From NCBI RefSeq assembly GCF_041434935.1, contig NZ_CP107965.1, positions 1 to 64,000 on the forward strand: a stretch of DNA of 64,000 bases, read 5' to 3'. A program made the translations under genes and the position numbers. Source of the stretch: Kitasatospora sp. NBC_00374. Lineage in GTDB: Bacteria > Actinomycetota > Actinomycetes > Streptomycetales > Streptomycetaceae. This document shows positions 24,951-33,665 of the stretch, in pieces (position 1 is the stretch's first letter; each line of letters begins with the position of its first letter). The notes under the pieces are model-generated. The model ran no database searches, had not been told where the DNA came from, and saw only the letters and a program-made list of their open reading frames with translations.

Positions 24951-25985
24951 TCACGTTCCGTCATTGATCATTTCGCTGAGGCAGTTGTGACAGGCGGTCT
25001 GGCCCTCGATGCTCTGGAACGGATTCCCGCAGTTGGTGCACTCCTCCAAGCCGGTGAGGTTCTCACCGCAGTTGAAGCACAGGTCGACCGGGTTCTCTGG
25101 GTCGGCAGCGGTGATCGCTCCACGGACCAGGGCCAGGACATCGCAGAGGGGACACTCACCCACCAGCTCCCAGCCGCTCCAGTCCAGCTCACCGCGGCCG
25201 ACGATCTCCCGCGCGTAGTTCAGCGCCATGGCGTCCGGCGCGCCCCGGTGGAGGCAGTACCGGCAGCAGGCGTCCTCCTCGTCCCCGGCGACCAGAGCGA
25301 GCTGGTCGCACTCAGGACACTGCACGGTGCGGGACTTCACGAGATCGAGCTCGCCGCGGAGACGTGCCATCCGCGCCGTCACGTAGCCGCGGATCTCGTC
25401 CAGGCCGCTGCTGACGCGTGACATCTCCATGAGCACGTCCGCGTCTGGCAGGGGGATGCGGTCCAGCAGTTGGGTGTTCAGGAAGTTGATCAGGAACTCC
25501 AGTACGAACGTGGCGTTCGCCTCGATCTCGTACCGGTTGACCTTGCCCTTGGGGTCGTGGTGGCGGCCGTAGTGCTGGAGCCGATTGCGCAGGTCGGCCA
25601 GCTGCGTGAGCTTGGTCTTCTCCAGGTCACTGATGGCGACGCCGACAATGTCGGTGAGGCGGGTGATCGTCTGGTCCACGGTGCAGGTGGTCAGGCTGCC
25701 GTCGTCCAGCTTGCTGCGTTTGGCGTCGCCGGGGCTCTTGAAGACCAGGCTCCAGTGCTCCAGCTCCAACCGGTGCTTGAGCAGGCACTCGGTGGCGGCC
25801 TGCAGGTGCACCACGGCGTACTTGAGGCTCCGGCGGCCGACCTTCCCGCCCTGCAGATGGTCGACCACGCTGACGAGGTAGTCGAGACCGTTCTCCACCG
25901 GCGGGTAGTGCACCTCGTCGGCCAGGTCCACTCCTCCCCCGGTACTGTCCCCGGCCGACGTCGCGGCTTTCTGGTCGTCCGTCAT
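24951..25985 (-). CDS. HEPN-like protein with zinc ribbons
   Basis: This 344-aa protein has a helical N-terminal domain with RNRLQH at 133-138, the Rx4H signature of HEPN ribonucleases, preceded by the helix LKYAVVHLQAATECLLKHRL. The C-terminal 120 residues contain cysteine pairs (CPECD, CCRYC, CPLCD, CFNCG, CTNCG, CHNC) forming three or four zinc ribbons. HEPN RNases act in toxin and defence systems. ATG start with GAGGGGAG upstream. It runs in the same direction as the seven-ribbon nuclease gene, 103 bases upstream of it. Confidence 0.7.
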   Translation of the reverse strand: MTDDQKAATSAGDSTGGGVDLADEVHYPPVENGLDYLVSVVDHLQGGKVGRRSLKYAVVHLQAATECLLKHRLELEHWSLVFKSPGDAKRSKLDDGSLTTCTVDQTITRLTDIVGVAISDLEKTKLTQLADLRNRLQHYGRHHDPKGKVNRYEIEANATFVLEFLINFLNTQLLDRIPLPDADVLMEMSRVSSGLDEIRGYVTARMARLRGELDLVKSRTVQCPECDQLALVAGDEEDACCRYCLHRGAPDAMALNYAREIVGRGELDWSGWELVGECPLCDVLALVRGAITAADPENPVDLCFNCGENLTGLEECTNCGNPFQSIEGQTACHNCLSEMINDGT

Positions 25986-26399
25986 GGCGGTGCGCTCCCC
26001 TCGCTCCGGCGCCCGGTGGTGGCGGATCGTCACGTCCCGGTTTGTCGCATCGGATATGGCAGCCTATTCGACGCAGTAGCACGGTCAGGACGGCAGGTTC
26101 GGCGATACCAGCAGGACCGCTTGTCGACCGCCGCGGACGCGGCCTGCACGCGCCGCCCGAGTTCAGCCCTGCACCCACGCTGCTCCAGCAGCTAACCCCG
26201 CCCGCCTTGCCCCCGGCTGGCCGAGGAAGACCGCCGAGTAGCGATCGGGCCGTACGCCGTGGCCCCGCCCTGCCGAAGCGGGGCTTCGGTCAGCCTGGCC
26301 CGGTGGGCGAGTTCGCCCACCGGGCCAGGTCTTCCGCGCAGGCGTCCGCTCCCCCTAGGCGGGCGGATGCCGGAGAGGCCCAACCGGTAGTGCATCCAC
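25986..26399. other. Intergenic region with terminator
   Basis: I see no supported gene in these 414 bases. They contain the terminator of the ABC exporter gene and, at the left end, the promoter region of the HEPN gene. Confidence 0.5.
26294..26329 (-). terminator. Hairpin terminator of the ABC exporter gene
   Basis: The arms CCTGGCCCGGTGGGCG (26294-26309) and its complement (26314-26329) enclose AGTT, about 70 bases past the exporter's stop. Confidence 0.75.
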
Positions 26400-28367
26400 C
26401 TACTGGTTCTCGGCGGCGCGCTGGTTCGGCAGGGAACGATCGAGCTGGAAGTCGAGCAGCTCCCGGAACAACCCGCTGCCCTCGCTCGCCAGGGCCTCGT
26501 ACTTCCCCTCCTGAAGAATCCGCCCGCCGCTCATCACCAGGATCCGGTCGGCCAGCCGGGTGTTGGCGAGGTTATGGGTGACCAGGACGGTGATCCGCCC
26601 CTTGGCCATGGCGCGGACGGCGTGCAGAATCCGGTGCTCGGCCGCCGGATCGAGGTCGCTGGTCGGCTCGTCCAGCACCAGCAGGCCCGGCGCCTGGCTG
26701 CTGCGGTAGACCGACCTGGCCACCGCCGCGCTCTGCCACTCCCCTCCGGAGAGCTGGTGGCCGCCGAGCCACTCCTGGGCGAGCAGAGTCTGCCAGCCCG
26801 AACGCAAACGGTCCACGACCCGGTCGAAGGCGGCAGCCCGGGCCGCCTCCTCCACCTTGGCCTGGACATCGCCGGGCTCAGTCCCGGGCTCGGCCAGGTG
26901 GATGTTCTCGGCGGCCGGGAGCGGCCAGCGGGCGAACTCCTGCGGGGTGTAGGCGACCCGGCGCCACAGCGCGTCGGCGTCCAGCTCCTGGACCGGCACC
27001 CCGTCCCAGCACACCTCGCCCTGCCCGGGCTCCGGGAGCAGCAGTCCGGTGATCAGCCGGGTGAGGGTGGACTTGCCGGAGCCGTTGTGGCCGACGATCG
27101 CGACCACCTCGCCCTGGTGCAGGGTCAGGTCGACATCGTGCAGGGCGGTCTTGGCCTCGGTGCCCGGGTAGTTGTAGGTGAGGGAGCGGACCTCGATCGT
27201 GGTGGGCGCAGCCGGGACGGTGGTGCCGCGGCGGATCCGCGCCCCGCCCGCCTGGTCGAGGAAGCTGGCCCAGTCGTCCAAGTAGAGGCCGACCCGGTAG
27301 AGGCGGGCGCCGGTGCCGACGACACCCTGCAGGCCTGCGGCCGCGGTGCGCAGCGCGAAGGTGGCGGCGATAGCGGCCGCGACGGTGATCCGGCCGGTGG
27401 CGACGATCACGAGCAGGGTGCCCCACACGAGGGCGGTGCCCGCTCCGGTGGCGAGCGCGGCCAGGGCGGAGACGCGGGCGGCGGTTCGGGTCGCGGCGTC
27501 GGTGGCGGCGGCGATCTTCTGGTCGGCGGCGCGGTACTTGCTGAGCAGCAGCGGGGCGACGGTGCTGGCGCGGACCTGGTCGGCGTGCAGCTTGTCGACG
27601 GCCCACCAGCGGTAGATCCGCAGCGCCCGGCGTTCGTCGGTGGTGGCCAGGGCGGCCAGGTAGTGGATCCGGGCGGTGCGCACCGCGGCGATGCCGGCCG
27701 GGGCGGAGCCGAGGAGGAGGGCGGGGAAGAGCATCGGGTTGAGGGTGGCCACGATGCTGGCGGCGGCGAGGAAGGAGATGGCGGCTGCGATGACGTCCAG
27801 GGCGTCGGCGAGCAGGTCGGGGGCGGTCTGGGCGCCGCGGTCGGCGGCCTCCCAGGCGTCGTTGAAGTCGGGGGTGTTGTAGGCGGCGAGTTCCGCCTGG
27901 GTGCCCGCCTCGACGAGGGCGAGTTCGGCGCCGCGTGCGATCCGCGGGGCGATCCGGCCCGAGAGCGCGGCGATGACGACACCGAGCAGGGCCCGGGCGC
28001 CGGCGGAGACGGCCAGGACCGTCAGCGCCGGTGCCGTCTCCAGCAGGTGCTCGGTGACGGATCCCTCGCGCATCACCCCGGCCAGCGAGGCGGCGGTGGC
28101 GGCGAGCACCACCGCCCCCAGGACGCCGGACACGGCTTGGCAGATCAGCACCGCGGCGGTGGAGCGGCGGTCGGCCTTCCAGGCCAGGCCGAGGGCGCGG
28201 CGCACCAGGTGCGGGAGTCGGCGCACCATCGAGCTGGTGGACAGCGAGGTCGCGGCCGCTGCCCGGTTGTCGCCGGGCAGGTCGAAGCGCAGGTTCTCGT
28301 TGTGCTCGGGCTGCTGACCGGGTCCGGGTTGGCGTGCGGGCTGGGCCGGGGCGGTGGGCTGGGCCAC
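26400..28367 (-). CDS. ABC exporter, fused permease and ATPase
   Basis: This 655-aa protein has an N-terminal six-helix exporter domain (about 60-350) and a nucleotide-binding domain (about 365-640) with Walker A GHNGSGKST near 427, signature LSGGE near 540, Walker B LLVLDEPTSDLD near 565 and an H-loop (VTHN). It should work as a homodimer exporting a lipid, peptide or small molecule. GTG start with AGGAG. It lies within 2 kb of the biosynthetic cluster and could export its product, but it is a separate unit and the link is only positional. Confidence 0.92.
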   Translation of the reverse strand: MAQPTAPAQPARQPGPGQQPEHNENLRFDLPGDNRAAAATSLSTSSMVRRLPHLVRRALGLAWKADRRSTAAVLICQAVSGVLGAVVLAATAASLAGVMREGSVTEHLLETAPALTVLAVSAGARALLGVVIAALSGRIAPRIARGAELALVEAGTQAELAAYNTPDFNDAWEAADRGAQTAPDLLADALDVIAAAISFLAAASIVATLNPMLFPALLLGSAPAGIAAVRTARIHYLAALATTDERRALRIYRWWAVDKLHADQVRASTVAPLLLSKYRAADQKIAAATDAATRTAARVSALAALATGAGTALVWGTLLVIVATGRITVAAAIAATFALRTAAAGLQGVVGTGARLYRVGLYLDDWASFLDQAGGARIRRGTTVPAAPTTIEVRSLTYNYPGTEAKTALHDVDLTLHQGEVVAIVGHNGSGKSTLTRLITGLLLPEPGQGEVCWDGVPVQELDADALWRRVAYTPQEFARWPLPAAENIHLAEPGTEPGDVQAKVEEAARAAAFDRVVDRLRSGWQTLLAQEWLGGHQLSGGEWQSAAVARSVYRSSQAPGLLVLDEPTSDLDPAAEHRILHAVRAMAKGRITVLVTHNLANTRLADRILVMSGGRILQEGKYEALASEGSGLFRELLDFQLDRSLPNQRAAENQ

Positions 28368-28993
28368 GGGCGTCTCCTGGAGGTCGGGACGAAGCTGGAC
28401 AGCCCGAAAGGCCCTCGGACGGGCGGGTCGGTCTGTCGTTCGAGGGCTTGCTCCAGACCCGGCTGCGGGGGCCGGCGGTGAGGTGGGGTTGAATCCTGGC
28501 AGCCGCCGCCGACACCTTCCGGCGTGTCGTACGCGCCCTCACTCGATGTGGCCAAATCCGTTCTCACGTCGGCGAGTTGCCGCTGTTTGACGGCGATCTT
28601 CGGCCTGAACGCGAGGGCGTGATCCAGGGCGGCGATCGAATGGCATGGCCAGGGCGGGCAACCGCAGGGATCGAGGGCGGAGCGCCGCACCGGATGCTCA
28701 AGCCCGCGACGGTGGCCTGCGTCTAGGACCGCTGGTTCGTCGCGTAGTGCTGGGCGCAGCGGTTGGCGCCTTGGGGTGCGTGGTGTCCCGCTGAGGGGAC
28801 GTTCGGCCTGCGGAATGTCTGAAGGTCACGACATTTGTGTCAAGGACTTGCGACATTCCGGGTGGCGCAGTGCCGGGGCGGCCGGCGGTAGGGATCGTGC
28901 GGCACGTGGGTGAACGGGCTGCTTCGCCCACGACCTGGCCCCGGCTTCGGACGTTGACCCGGGCACCCGTGATCACCAGCCGAGGAGTGTTCC
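28368..28993. promoter_or_regulatory. Divergent intergenic region with inverted repeats
   Basis: This 626-base region separates the leftward exporter from the rightward secreted-protein gene. I recognise no gene. It holds GTGTCCCGCTGAGGGGAC at 28783-28800 and the inverted repeat CGGAATGTC/GACATTCCG at 28811-28860, with a third GACATT copy between the arms. These look like binding sites for the secreted-protein promoter. Confidence 0.5.
28811..28860. promoter_or_regulatory. Inverted repeat CGGAATGTC/GACATTCCG, candidate operator
   Basis: The 9-bp arms at 28811-28819 and 28852-28860 are exact complements. A further GACATT lies between them at 28830-28835. The spacing (41 bases centre to centre) fits cooperative binding rather than a hairpin. 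Confidence 0.45.
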
Positions 28994-29377
28994 ATGCGCC
29001 GCACTGCTGCGGCGGCCGCCGCCGTCATCCTCATGTCCGCCTTCACCGGCCCTCAGGCCGAGGCCGCCACCCGCTCGGCGAGTGCCTGCACTCACCGTGG
29101 AGGCCCCCAGGTCTGCATCCGGGTCGAGGGCGTTGGGGCGCACGTCGACAAGGCCGTGGCGATTTGGACCAACCCGCCCGGCGGCGTGAAGGAACGCACC
29201 GCGCACCTCTACCTGGACGGCCGCGAAGTCCACTACCCGCAGAAGGCGACCCGGCACGGCGAATCGTTGAGTGCCGAGTGGGGCTGGTTCGAGTTCGACG
29301 GCCGTCTCTGTGTCACCTTCGACGGTGTCTCCGACCGCAAGGCGTGTGAGGACGTGTACGAGTCCGACCACGCCTGA
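28994..29377 (+). CDS. Small secreted protein
   Basis: This 127-aa product begins with a signal peptide (MRR, then an Ala-rich hydrophobic core, cleavage likely after QAEA near residue 24). The mature part has four cysteines (Cys32, Cys41 and two near the C-terminus) that could form two disulfides. The ribosome site GAGGAG is ideal. The function is unknown. The upstream palindromes suggest regulated expression. Confidence 0.75.
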   Translation: MRRTAAAAAAVILMSAFTGPQAEAATRSASACTHRGGPQVCIRVEGVGAHVDKAVAIWTNPPGGVKERTAHLYLDGREVHYPQKATRHGESLSAEWGWFEFDGRLCVTFDGVSDRKACEDVYESDHA

Positions 29378-29599
29378 GTGGTCGACCGCTCTCGGAGCTA
29401 CGTGGAACGGGTACCGGTCGGTCACCCGCCGTGGGCGGTCAGGGGCCCGCTCGAAGTTGCGGTGTCAGTCGGCCGGGTCCGCCCCAGCCGCGGGGTCGGC
29501 GAGTGCCTGGGCCGCACGGGTCTTGAGCGCCGCGCGACAGTGGTCGATCGTCCCCTGAACAGCCAGCACGGCACCCGGCGGCACGGATGGCGTCGGTGA

Positions 29600-30286
29600 T
29601 CACGCGTGCTGCTGGCCCAGTGCAAGCGCGCGGCGCAGCCGGACGGTGGTGAGTGCGGGGACACGTAGGTGGCAGGGGAAGGTGAGGTCGGATGTGGAGG
29701 GGATGCCGATGACGTACAGGCCGGCTGCGAGCGCGGCCGCGGCTCCCGTGGGTGAGTCCTCCAAGGCCAGGGCGCTTCGCGGTTCCACCTGCAGGGCGGT
29801 GCAGGCCGCGATGTAGAGGTCGGGTGCTGGCTTTGGTGCCGCGGCCTTGTCACCGCCGATGATCGCCGTGAACGCGGAGAGGTCGAAGAACTTCTCCAGG
29901 TAGGCGATGACGGTGGTGGTGGGTGCGTTGGAGGCGACGGCGAGCGGGCGGCGACCGGCGAGGGCCTGGACGAGTTCCACCGCGCCGGGCATCGGGGCCA
30001 GTCCGCTGCCCAGGTGCTCCTGCATCAGCTGCAGCACCTCGGCGCCCATGTGCTCGGGTGGCGCGCACGGTGCGAGTAGTTCGGCGAGGCGCTTGCCGAT
30101 CGGCGCCAGCTCCATGCCGATGAAGCTGGCGCGGTCGGCTTGGTTGAGCTGGACTCCGTAGCGGGCGAACAGAGTCGTGTAGGCGCGGTCCCAGGCGTGC
30201 TGGGTGTTGACGAGGAGTCCATCGCAGTCGAGGACGACGGGGGCGTCAAGGGGAATCGTCGATTCGTGGAGTACCGGGTGCTGCAT
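29600..30286 (-). CDS. HAD-family phosphatase/phosphomutase
   Basis: This 228-aa enzyme has HAD motif I VVLDCDGLL (Asp20 nucleophile, Asp22 acid), motif II SNAP, a catalytic Lys in AAAPKPAPDLY and motif IV EDSPTG. The four-helix cap places it with the beta-phosphoglucomutase/phosphoglycolate phosphatase group. It probably dephosphorylates a sugar phosphate in the cluster. ATG with GGAGG upstream was chosen. It is the last gene of the long biosynthetic run, after the Nudix gene. Confidence 0.85.
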   Translation of the reverse strand: MQHPVLHESTIPLDAPVVLDCDGLLVNTQHAWDRAYTTLFARYGVQLNQADRASFIGMELAPIGKRLAELLAPCAPPEHMGAEVLQLMQEHLGSGLAPMPGAVELVQALAGRRPLAVASNAPTTTVIAYLEKFFDLSAFTAIIGGDKAAAPKPAPDLYIAACTALQVEPRSALALEDSPTGAAAALAAGLYVIGIPSTSDLTFPCHLRVPALTTVRLRRALALGQQHA

Positions 30287-30309
30287 CGTGTTGTCCTCCG
30301 GGCCGTAGG

Positions 30310-30822
30310 TCAAAGGCGTTTCACCCCGGCCGTCAGCAGGTCGGGCCGTACGTCGAGGAGCGCGAAGAGGTGCTCGGCGGCGATCCGCGTGCCGGTGGGC
30401 AGCGGGAGCCGTGGCAGGTCTACAGCCAGCACCCAGTGGAACGGGTGCTCGGCCGGTGTTCGTGGGCAGGCGAGGTCGGCTTCGGCGACGTACTGGTGGT
30501 CCTCGTGGACGTGCGGTTCGCTGGCGTGCCCGTCAGCGTTGACGGGGATCCGGGGGATCCACCACGGGCTGGCGACCGCGGGGTGCGGGTAGCCAAGGGG
30601 CAGCGCGAGGTGCGGCGGGGGGACAAGCCGTGCGTGGAAGCCGGTCTCTTCGGCGGTTTCGCGAAGGGCTGCGTCGGAGGGCATCTCGACCGTGGTCTCG
30701 ACGTGGCCGCCGGCGATCAGTAGGCCGCCGACCCGGGGGTGTTCGATCAGGCCGAGGTGCAGGGACCCGTCGATCCGGGCGAACAGGTAGACGGAGGAGG
30801 TCAGGTGGACGATCGGCGGCAC
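30310..30822 (-). CDS. Nudix hydrolase
   Basis: This 170-aa protein carries a Nudix box around GGHVETTVEMPSDAALRET and AEETGF. One extra residue lies between the first Gly pair and the central Glu compared with the consensus, but the REUxEExGU part is intact. It should hydrolyse a nucleoside-diphosphate-linked substrate, perhaps a nucleotide sugar. GTG start with AGGAG. A strong 20-bp hairpin separates it from the carrier-protein gene upstream. Confidence 0.85.
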   Translation of the reverse strand: MPPIVHLTSSVYLFARIDGSLHLGLIEHPRVGGLLIAGGHVETTVEMPSDAALRETAEETGFHARLVPPPHLALPLGYPHPAVASPWWIPRIPVNADGHASEPHVHEDHQYVAEADLACPRTPAEHPFHWVLAVDLPRLPLPTGTRIAAEHLFALLDVRPDLLTAGVKRL

Positions 30823-30870
30823 GGTGGGGCTCCTGGAGGTCGGTGGCGCAGGCCGGGGCGTCGCCGGAGG

Positions 30871-30922
30871 CCTGCCCCTGGCGGAGCCGCGGGATACCGC
30901 GTGCGGCTCCGCCAGGGGCAGG
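30871..30922 (-). terminator. 20-bp-stem hairpin inside the biosynthetic run
   Basis: The arms 30871-30890 (CCTGCCCCTGGCGGAGCCGC) and 30903-30922 are exact complements around a 12-nt loop, between the carrier-protein and Nudix genes. It should act as a terminator or processing site that lowers expression of the last two genes. Confidence 0.75.
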
Positions 30923-30929
30923 ACGTCCG

Positions 30930-31205
30930 CTACGATCCGGCCGCCCGGCGGTGCGTGACGAGGCGGGTCAGACCGTTGATCGTGCTGTGGTCGGGGTCGA
31001 AGAGGTCGTCCTCGCTGAGGGTGAGGCGGAAGGTCTCCTGCAGGAAGGCCGTCAGCGCGACCGTGCACAGCGAGTCGACGTAGCCGGTGTCGTAGAGGTC
31101 GATGTCGCGGTCGAAGAGGGTGTCGTCGGGGGACACGGCGCCGACGTCCCTGATGAAGGCCTCGATGGCTGTGGCGATCTCCTGAGCGGTGGGTCGGCCG
31201 GGCAT
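30930..31205 (-). CDS. Acyl/peptidyl carrier protein
   Basis: This 91-aa protein has the carrier-protein four-helix pattern with the phosphopantetheine serine at Ser45 in GYVDSLCTV. It resembles stand-alone carriers that work with discrete AMP-ligases. The ATG chosen has AGGAG five bases upstream; an upstream ATG overlaps the previous stop (ATGA). It probably accepts an acyl or aminoacyl group from the AMP-ligase in this operon. Confidence 0.88.
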   Translation of the reverse strand: MPGRPTAQEIATAIEAFIRDVGAVSPDDTLFDRDIDLYDTGYVDSLCTVALTAFLQETFRLTLSEDDLFDPDHSTINGLTRLVTHRRAAGS

Positions 31206-31216
31206 CTGTTCTCCTG

Positions 31217-32497
31217 TCATCGGTGGGTGGCGGGCAGGGGCCGGTAGACGCCCCCGCGCAGGAAGGCGCGCAGTTCGCGCGGGTCGCTGATGGCGAGCAC
31301 TTGGCAGAAGTCCTGCTGCAGGCGATCGCTGTCGTGGCCGGCGTCGAGCAGTAGGGGCAGGATCCCGCGGTGCACGTGGGCCTCGCCGATCTGGGCGCGG
31401 ACCTTGGGCCGGACCAGGATGTCGTCGGGGAGGCCGCCGTCGGCGAGCGCGGTCATGATCTCGTGTTTGGCGACGGGGTCGGGCAGCTCCAGCAGTGCTT
31501 GGAATGCCCAGGCGTAGGGCTGGACGACGCGCAGGCCGTGGGCGTTGAAGACGCCGACCTCGCGGTCGCCGGCCTGGATGCCGCGGGTGAGGCTGGTCCG
31601 CAGGCGGCTCGGGCCGACGGCGGGAAGCGGGTAGTAGGTGGTGCCCGCGTAGTGCAGGGGGCTGTAGTCACCCAGGACCTCGTTCATCAGGTCGCCGGTG
31701 AGAACGAGCGGCGCGGGGCCGCGGACCGTCTGGTGCTCGGCAGCGATGGCGGCGGCGAGCAGGGTGTTGACGACGGCGGCGTGGACGTTGAAGTCCCGCC
31801 AGTCCTGTCCGTGGAGGAGCGCGGGTTGCAGGGCCGCGAGGATCGCCTCGGTGTCGGCGGGGACCAGGCGGTGGTCGAGTCCCAGGTGCTGAGCGACGTG
31901 CTGGGCGGCGGCCGCGTCCTGGCTGAGGCCGGCGCCGTCACTGGTGTACGTGTAGGTGTAGGCGGTGGCGCGGGGGAAGCAGCGCTTGGCGTGCAGGGCG
32001 ATGAGGGCGCTGTCGGCTCCCCCGGACAGGCAGATCGCCACCGGGGCGCCCGTGTGGTCGGCGGCGAGGCGCTCCATCCCCCGGCGCAGGGTGGCGTCGA
32101 TCTCCGCGAGGATTTCCCGCTGCGGTCGCCCGGTCCCCCCGCTGGTGGCGGGCAGTATGTAGTAGTGGTGAGTGCTCGCGGTACGCCGCCTGGGGTCGAC
32201 GGTGACCACGGCGCCGGCCGGGACCGCGTGGATGTCGCGGAAGGCGATGCCGGTGCGGATCAGGTCGCGCAGGTAGTTGGCTGCGACGACGCCGCGCACC
32301 GGGTGGTGGGCGACGAACAGTTTGTTCAGGCCGAGCCGGTCGCGGGCCAGGACGACCCGGTCGCCTTCGCGGTACGCGGTGGCGAACCGGCCGGCGAGCA
32401 GCGCGGCAGTGTCGGCCGTGATCTCACTCGTCGCGGCCTGCTCGCCGCTGGCGGGCGCCCAGGGCAGGTTGGCGATCGTGAGGTGGCTCTCAAGCAC
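31217..32497 (-). CDS. Asparagine-synthase-like amide ligase lacking a functional glutaminase domain
   Basis: This 426-aa protein has a shortened N-terminal Ntn-type region without the Cys2 nucleophile (it begins MLESHL) and a complete ATP-pyrophosphatase domain with the PP-loop ICLSGGADSAL near residue 155. Without glutaminase it cannot take ammonia from glutamine, as in beta-lactam and carbapenam synthetases. It may adenylate a carboxylate and form an amide with an amine of the pathway. The GTG start overlaps the aminotransferase stop by 8 bases, so it is tightly coupled. Confidence 0.8.
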   Translation of the reverse strand: MLESHLTIANLPWAPASGEQAATSEITADTAALLAGRFATAYREGDRVVLARDRLGLNKLFVAHHPVRGVVAANYLRDLIRTGIAFRDIHAVPAGAVVTVDPRRRTASTHHYYILPATSGGTGRPQREILAEIDATLRRGMERLAADHTGAPVAICLSGGADSALIALHAKRCFPRATAYTYTYTSDGAGLSQDAAAAQHVAQHLGLDHRLVPADTEAILAALQPALLHGQDWRDFNVHAAVVNTLLAAAIAAEHQTVRGPAPLVLTGDLMNEVLGDYSPLHYAGTTYYPLPAVGPSRLRTSLTRGIQAGDREVGVFNAHGLRVVQPYAWAFQALLELPDPVAKHEIMTALADGGLPDDILVRPKVRAQIGEAHVHRGILPLLLDAGHDSDRLQQDFCQVLAISDPRELRAFLRGGVYRPLPATHR

Positions 32498-33665
32498 CGG
32501 CGGCCGCCTTCCCGATGGTGTCCAGCGCTCGGGTCAGGTCGGCGCGCGGGACGTTGAGAGCCAGCCGGAAGAACCCCGGCTCATGGAAGACAGTGGAGGG
32601 CATGGTGAGGATCCCTTGGGTGGCCAGGGTGGTGACGAAGGAGAGGTCGTCGGTGCCGGTGGGGCAGCGGGCGTAGAGGAACCGGGTGGCGCCAGCGTCC
32701 GGGATGTCGAGTCCGTGTGCGCGCAGTGCGGTGCGGGCGTGGTGCTGCAGGTCGGCGAGTTCGGTGTTGTCGACGGGGGCGTCGGCCAGGTCGGCGGCGA
32801 GGTGCTGCATGATCGACGTCGGGGTGCAGTGCCCGCTGAGCCTCATCCCCTGCTCCAGACGCCGGGGCGCCAGGGCTGCGGGGGTGAACCGCGGGGATAC
32901 CGCGAGGTAGCCGGTGCGCTGACCCTGCATCTGCCAGGCCTTGCCGAAGGAGTACACGGTCAGCGTCTGGTCGTAGTGGCGCGCAGGCCATGGGCAGGGC
33001 GAGGGGGACCAGAGGTGGTCGCGGTGGGCTTCGTCGGCGATCAGGATCGGCGGCCGCTCCAGTCGATGGCGCCGGGCGAGGCGGTGCAGGGTAGCTCCCA
33101 GCGCGGTGAGTTCGGCTGGGGTGTGCACGACGCCGGTGGGGCTGGCGGGCTGGCTGATGACCAGGGCGCGGGTCTTCGGTGTCCAGGCCCGCTCGATCGC
33201 GTCCAGGTCGAGGTGCTTGTCGGCGCCGGCGGGGACCAGGTCGCAGCCCAGCTGCAGCTGGGCGAGGTAAAGCGGGTAGTCCATCCAACAGGGGGTGATC
33301 AGCATGATCCGGTCGGGCGGGGTAAACAGGGTCTGGAAGGCGACGTTCAGCGCCGCGGCCGCGCCGGGGGTCATGACGATGTCGCTCCAGCGGTAGGGCA
33401 GCTGGTGGCGGCGGGTGAGGGCGGCGGCGAGCCGCCGGCGGACCGGGGTGAAGCCGCCGAAGGGGCTGTAGCGCAGGTCGTCGGGGCCGGATCGGGCCGC
33501 GAGGGCGGCCAGGGCCGCGTACGGACGCGGGTCGCTGAGGAAGCGCGGGTTGGGGAAGGACAGGTCGATGGCGCGGGAGCCGAAGCGGCGCAGCGTGGCG
33601 GCGTGCAGGCGGGTGTAGTCCTCCAGCGGCGCGAGCAGGTGCTGGATCTGCGGGGGCCAGGTCAT
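32490..33665 (-). CDS. Class I/II PLP-dependent aminotransferase
   Basis: This 391-aa enzyme has the fold-type I pattern: DLRYSPFGGFTPVRRRLA, then the Asn/Pro stretch ISQPASPTG, the Asp of ILIADEAHRD and the Schiff-base Lys in VYSFGKAWQMQGQR. It probably transaminates an alpha-keto or amino acid used by the cluster. ATG start overlaps the AMP-ligase stop (ATGA). The same region reads open far upstream in this frame, but that is a compositional artefact of the neighbouring genes. Confidence 0.85.
   Translation of the reverse strand: MTWPPQIQHLLAPLEDYTRLHAATLRRFGSRAIDLSFPNPRFLSDPRPYAALAALAARSGPDDLRYSPFGGFTPVRRRLAAALTRRHQLPYRWSDIVMTPGAAAALNVAFQTLFTPPDRIMLITPCWMDYPLYLAQLQLGCDLVPAGADKHLDLDAIERAWTPKTRALVISQPASPTGVVHTPAELTALGATLHRLARRHRLERPPILIADEAHRDHLWSPSPCPWPARHYDQTLTVYSFGKAWQMQGQRTGYLAVSPRFTPAALAPRRLEQGMRLSGHCTPTSIMQHLAADLADAPVDNTELADLQHHARTALRAHGLDIPDAGATRFLYARCPTGTDDLSFVTTLATQGILTMPSTVFHEPGFFRLALNVPRADLTRALDTIGKAAAGA

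Noticed and set aside
26192..26395. Small minus-strand frame (67 aa) between HEPN and ABC genes
   Set aside because: It runs over a terminator hairpin and is Arg/Gly-rich with no similarity; noncoding is more likely.
28145..28690. 181-aa minus-strand frame upstream of the exporter
   Set aside because: The N-terminal part has no recognisable fold, and the rest is a shadow of the exporter's start in another frame.
29422..29853. 143-aa minus-strand frame overlapping the HAD gene
   Set aside because: It is a Pro/Arg-rich shadow of the phosphatase in another frame.
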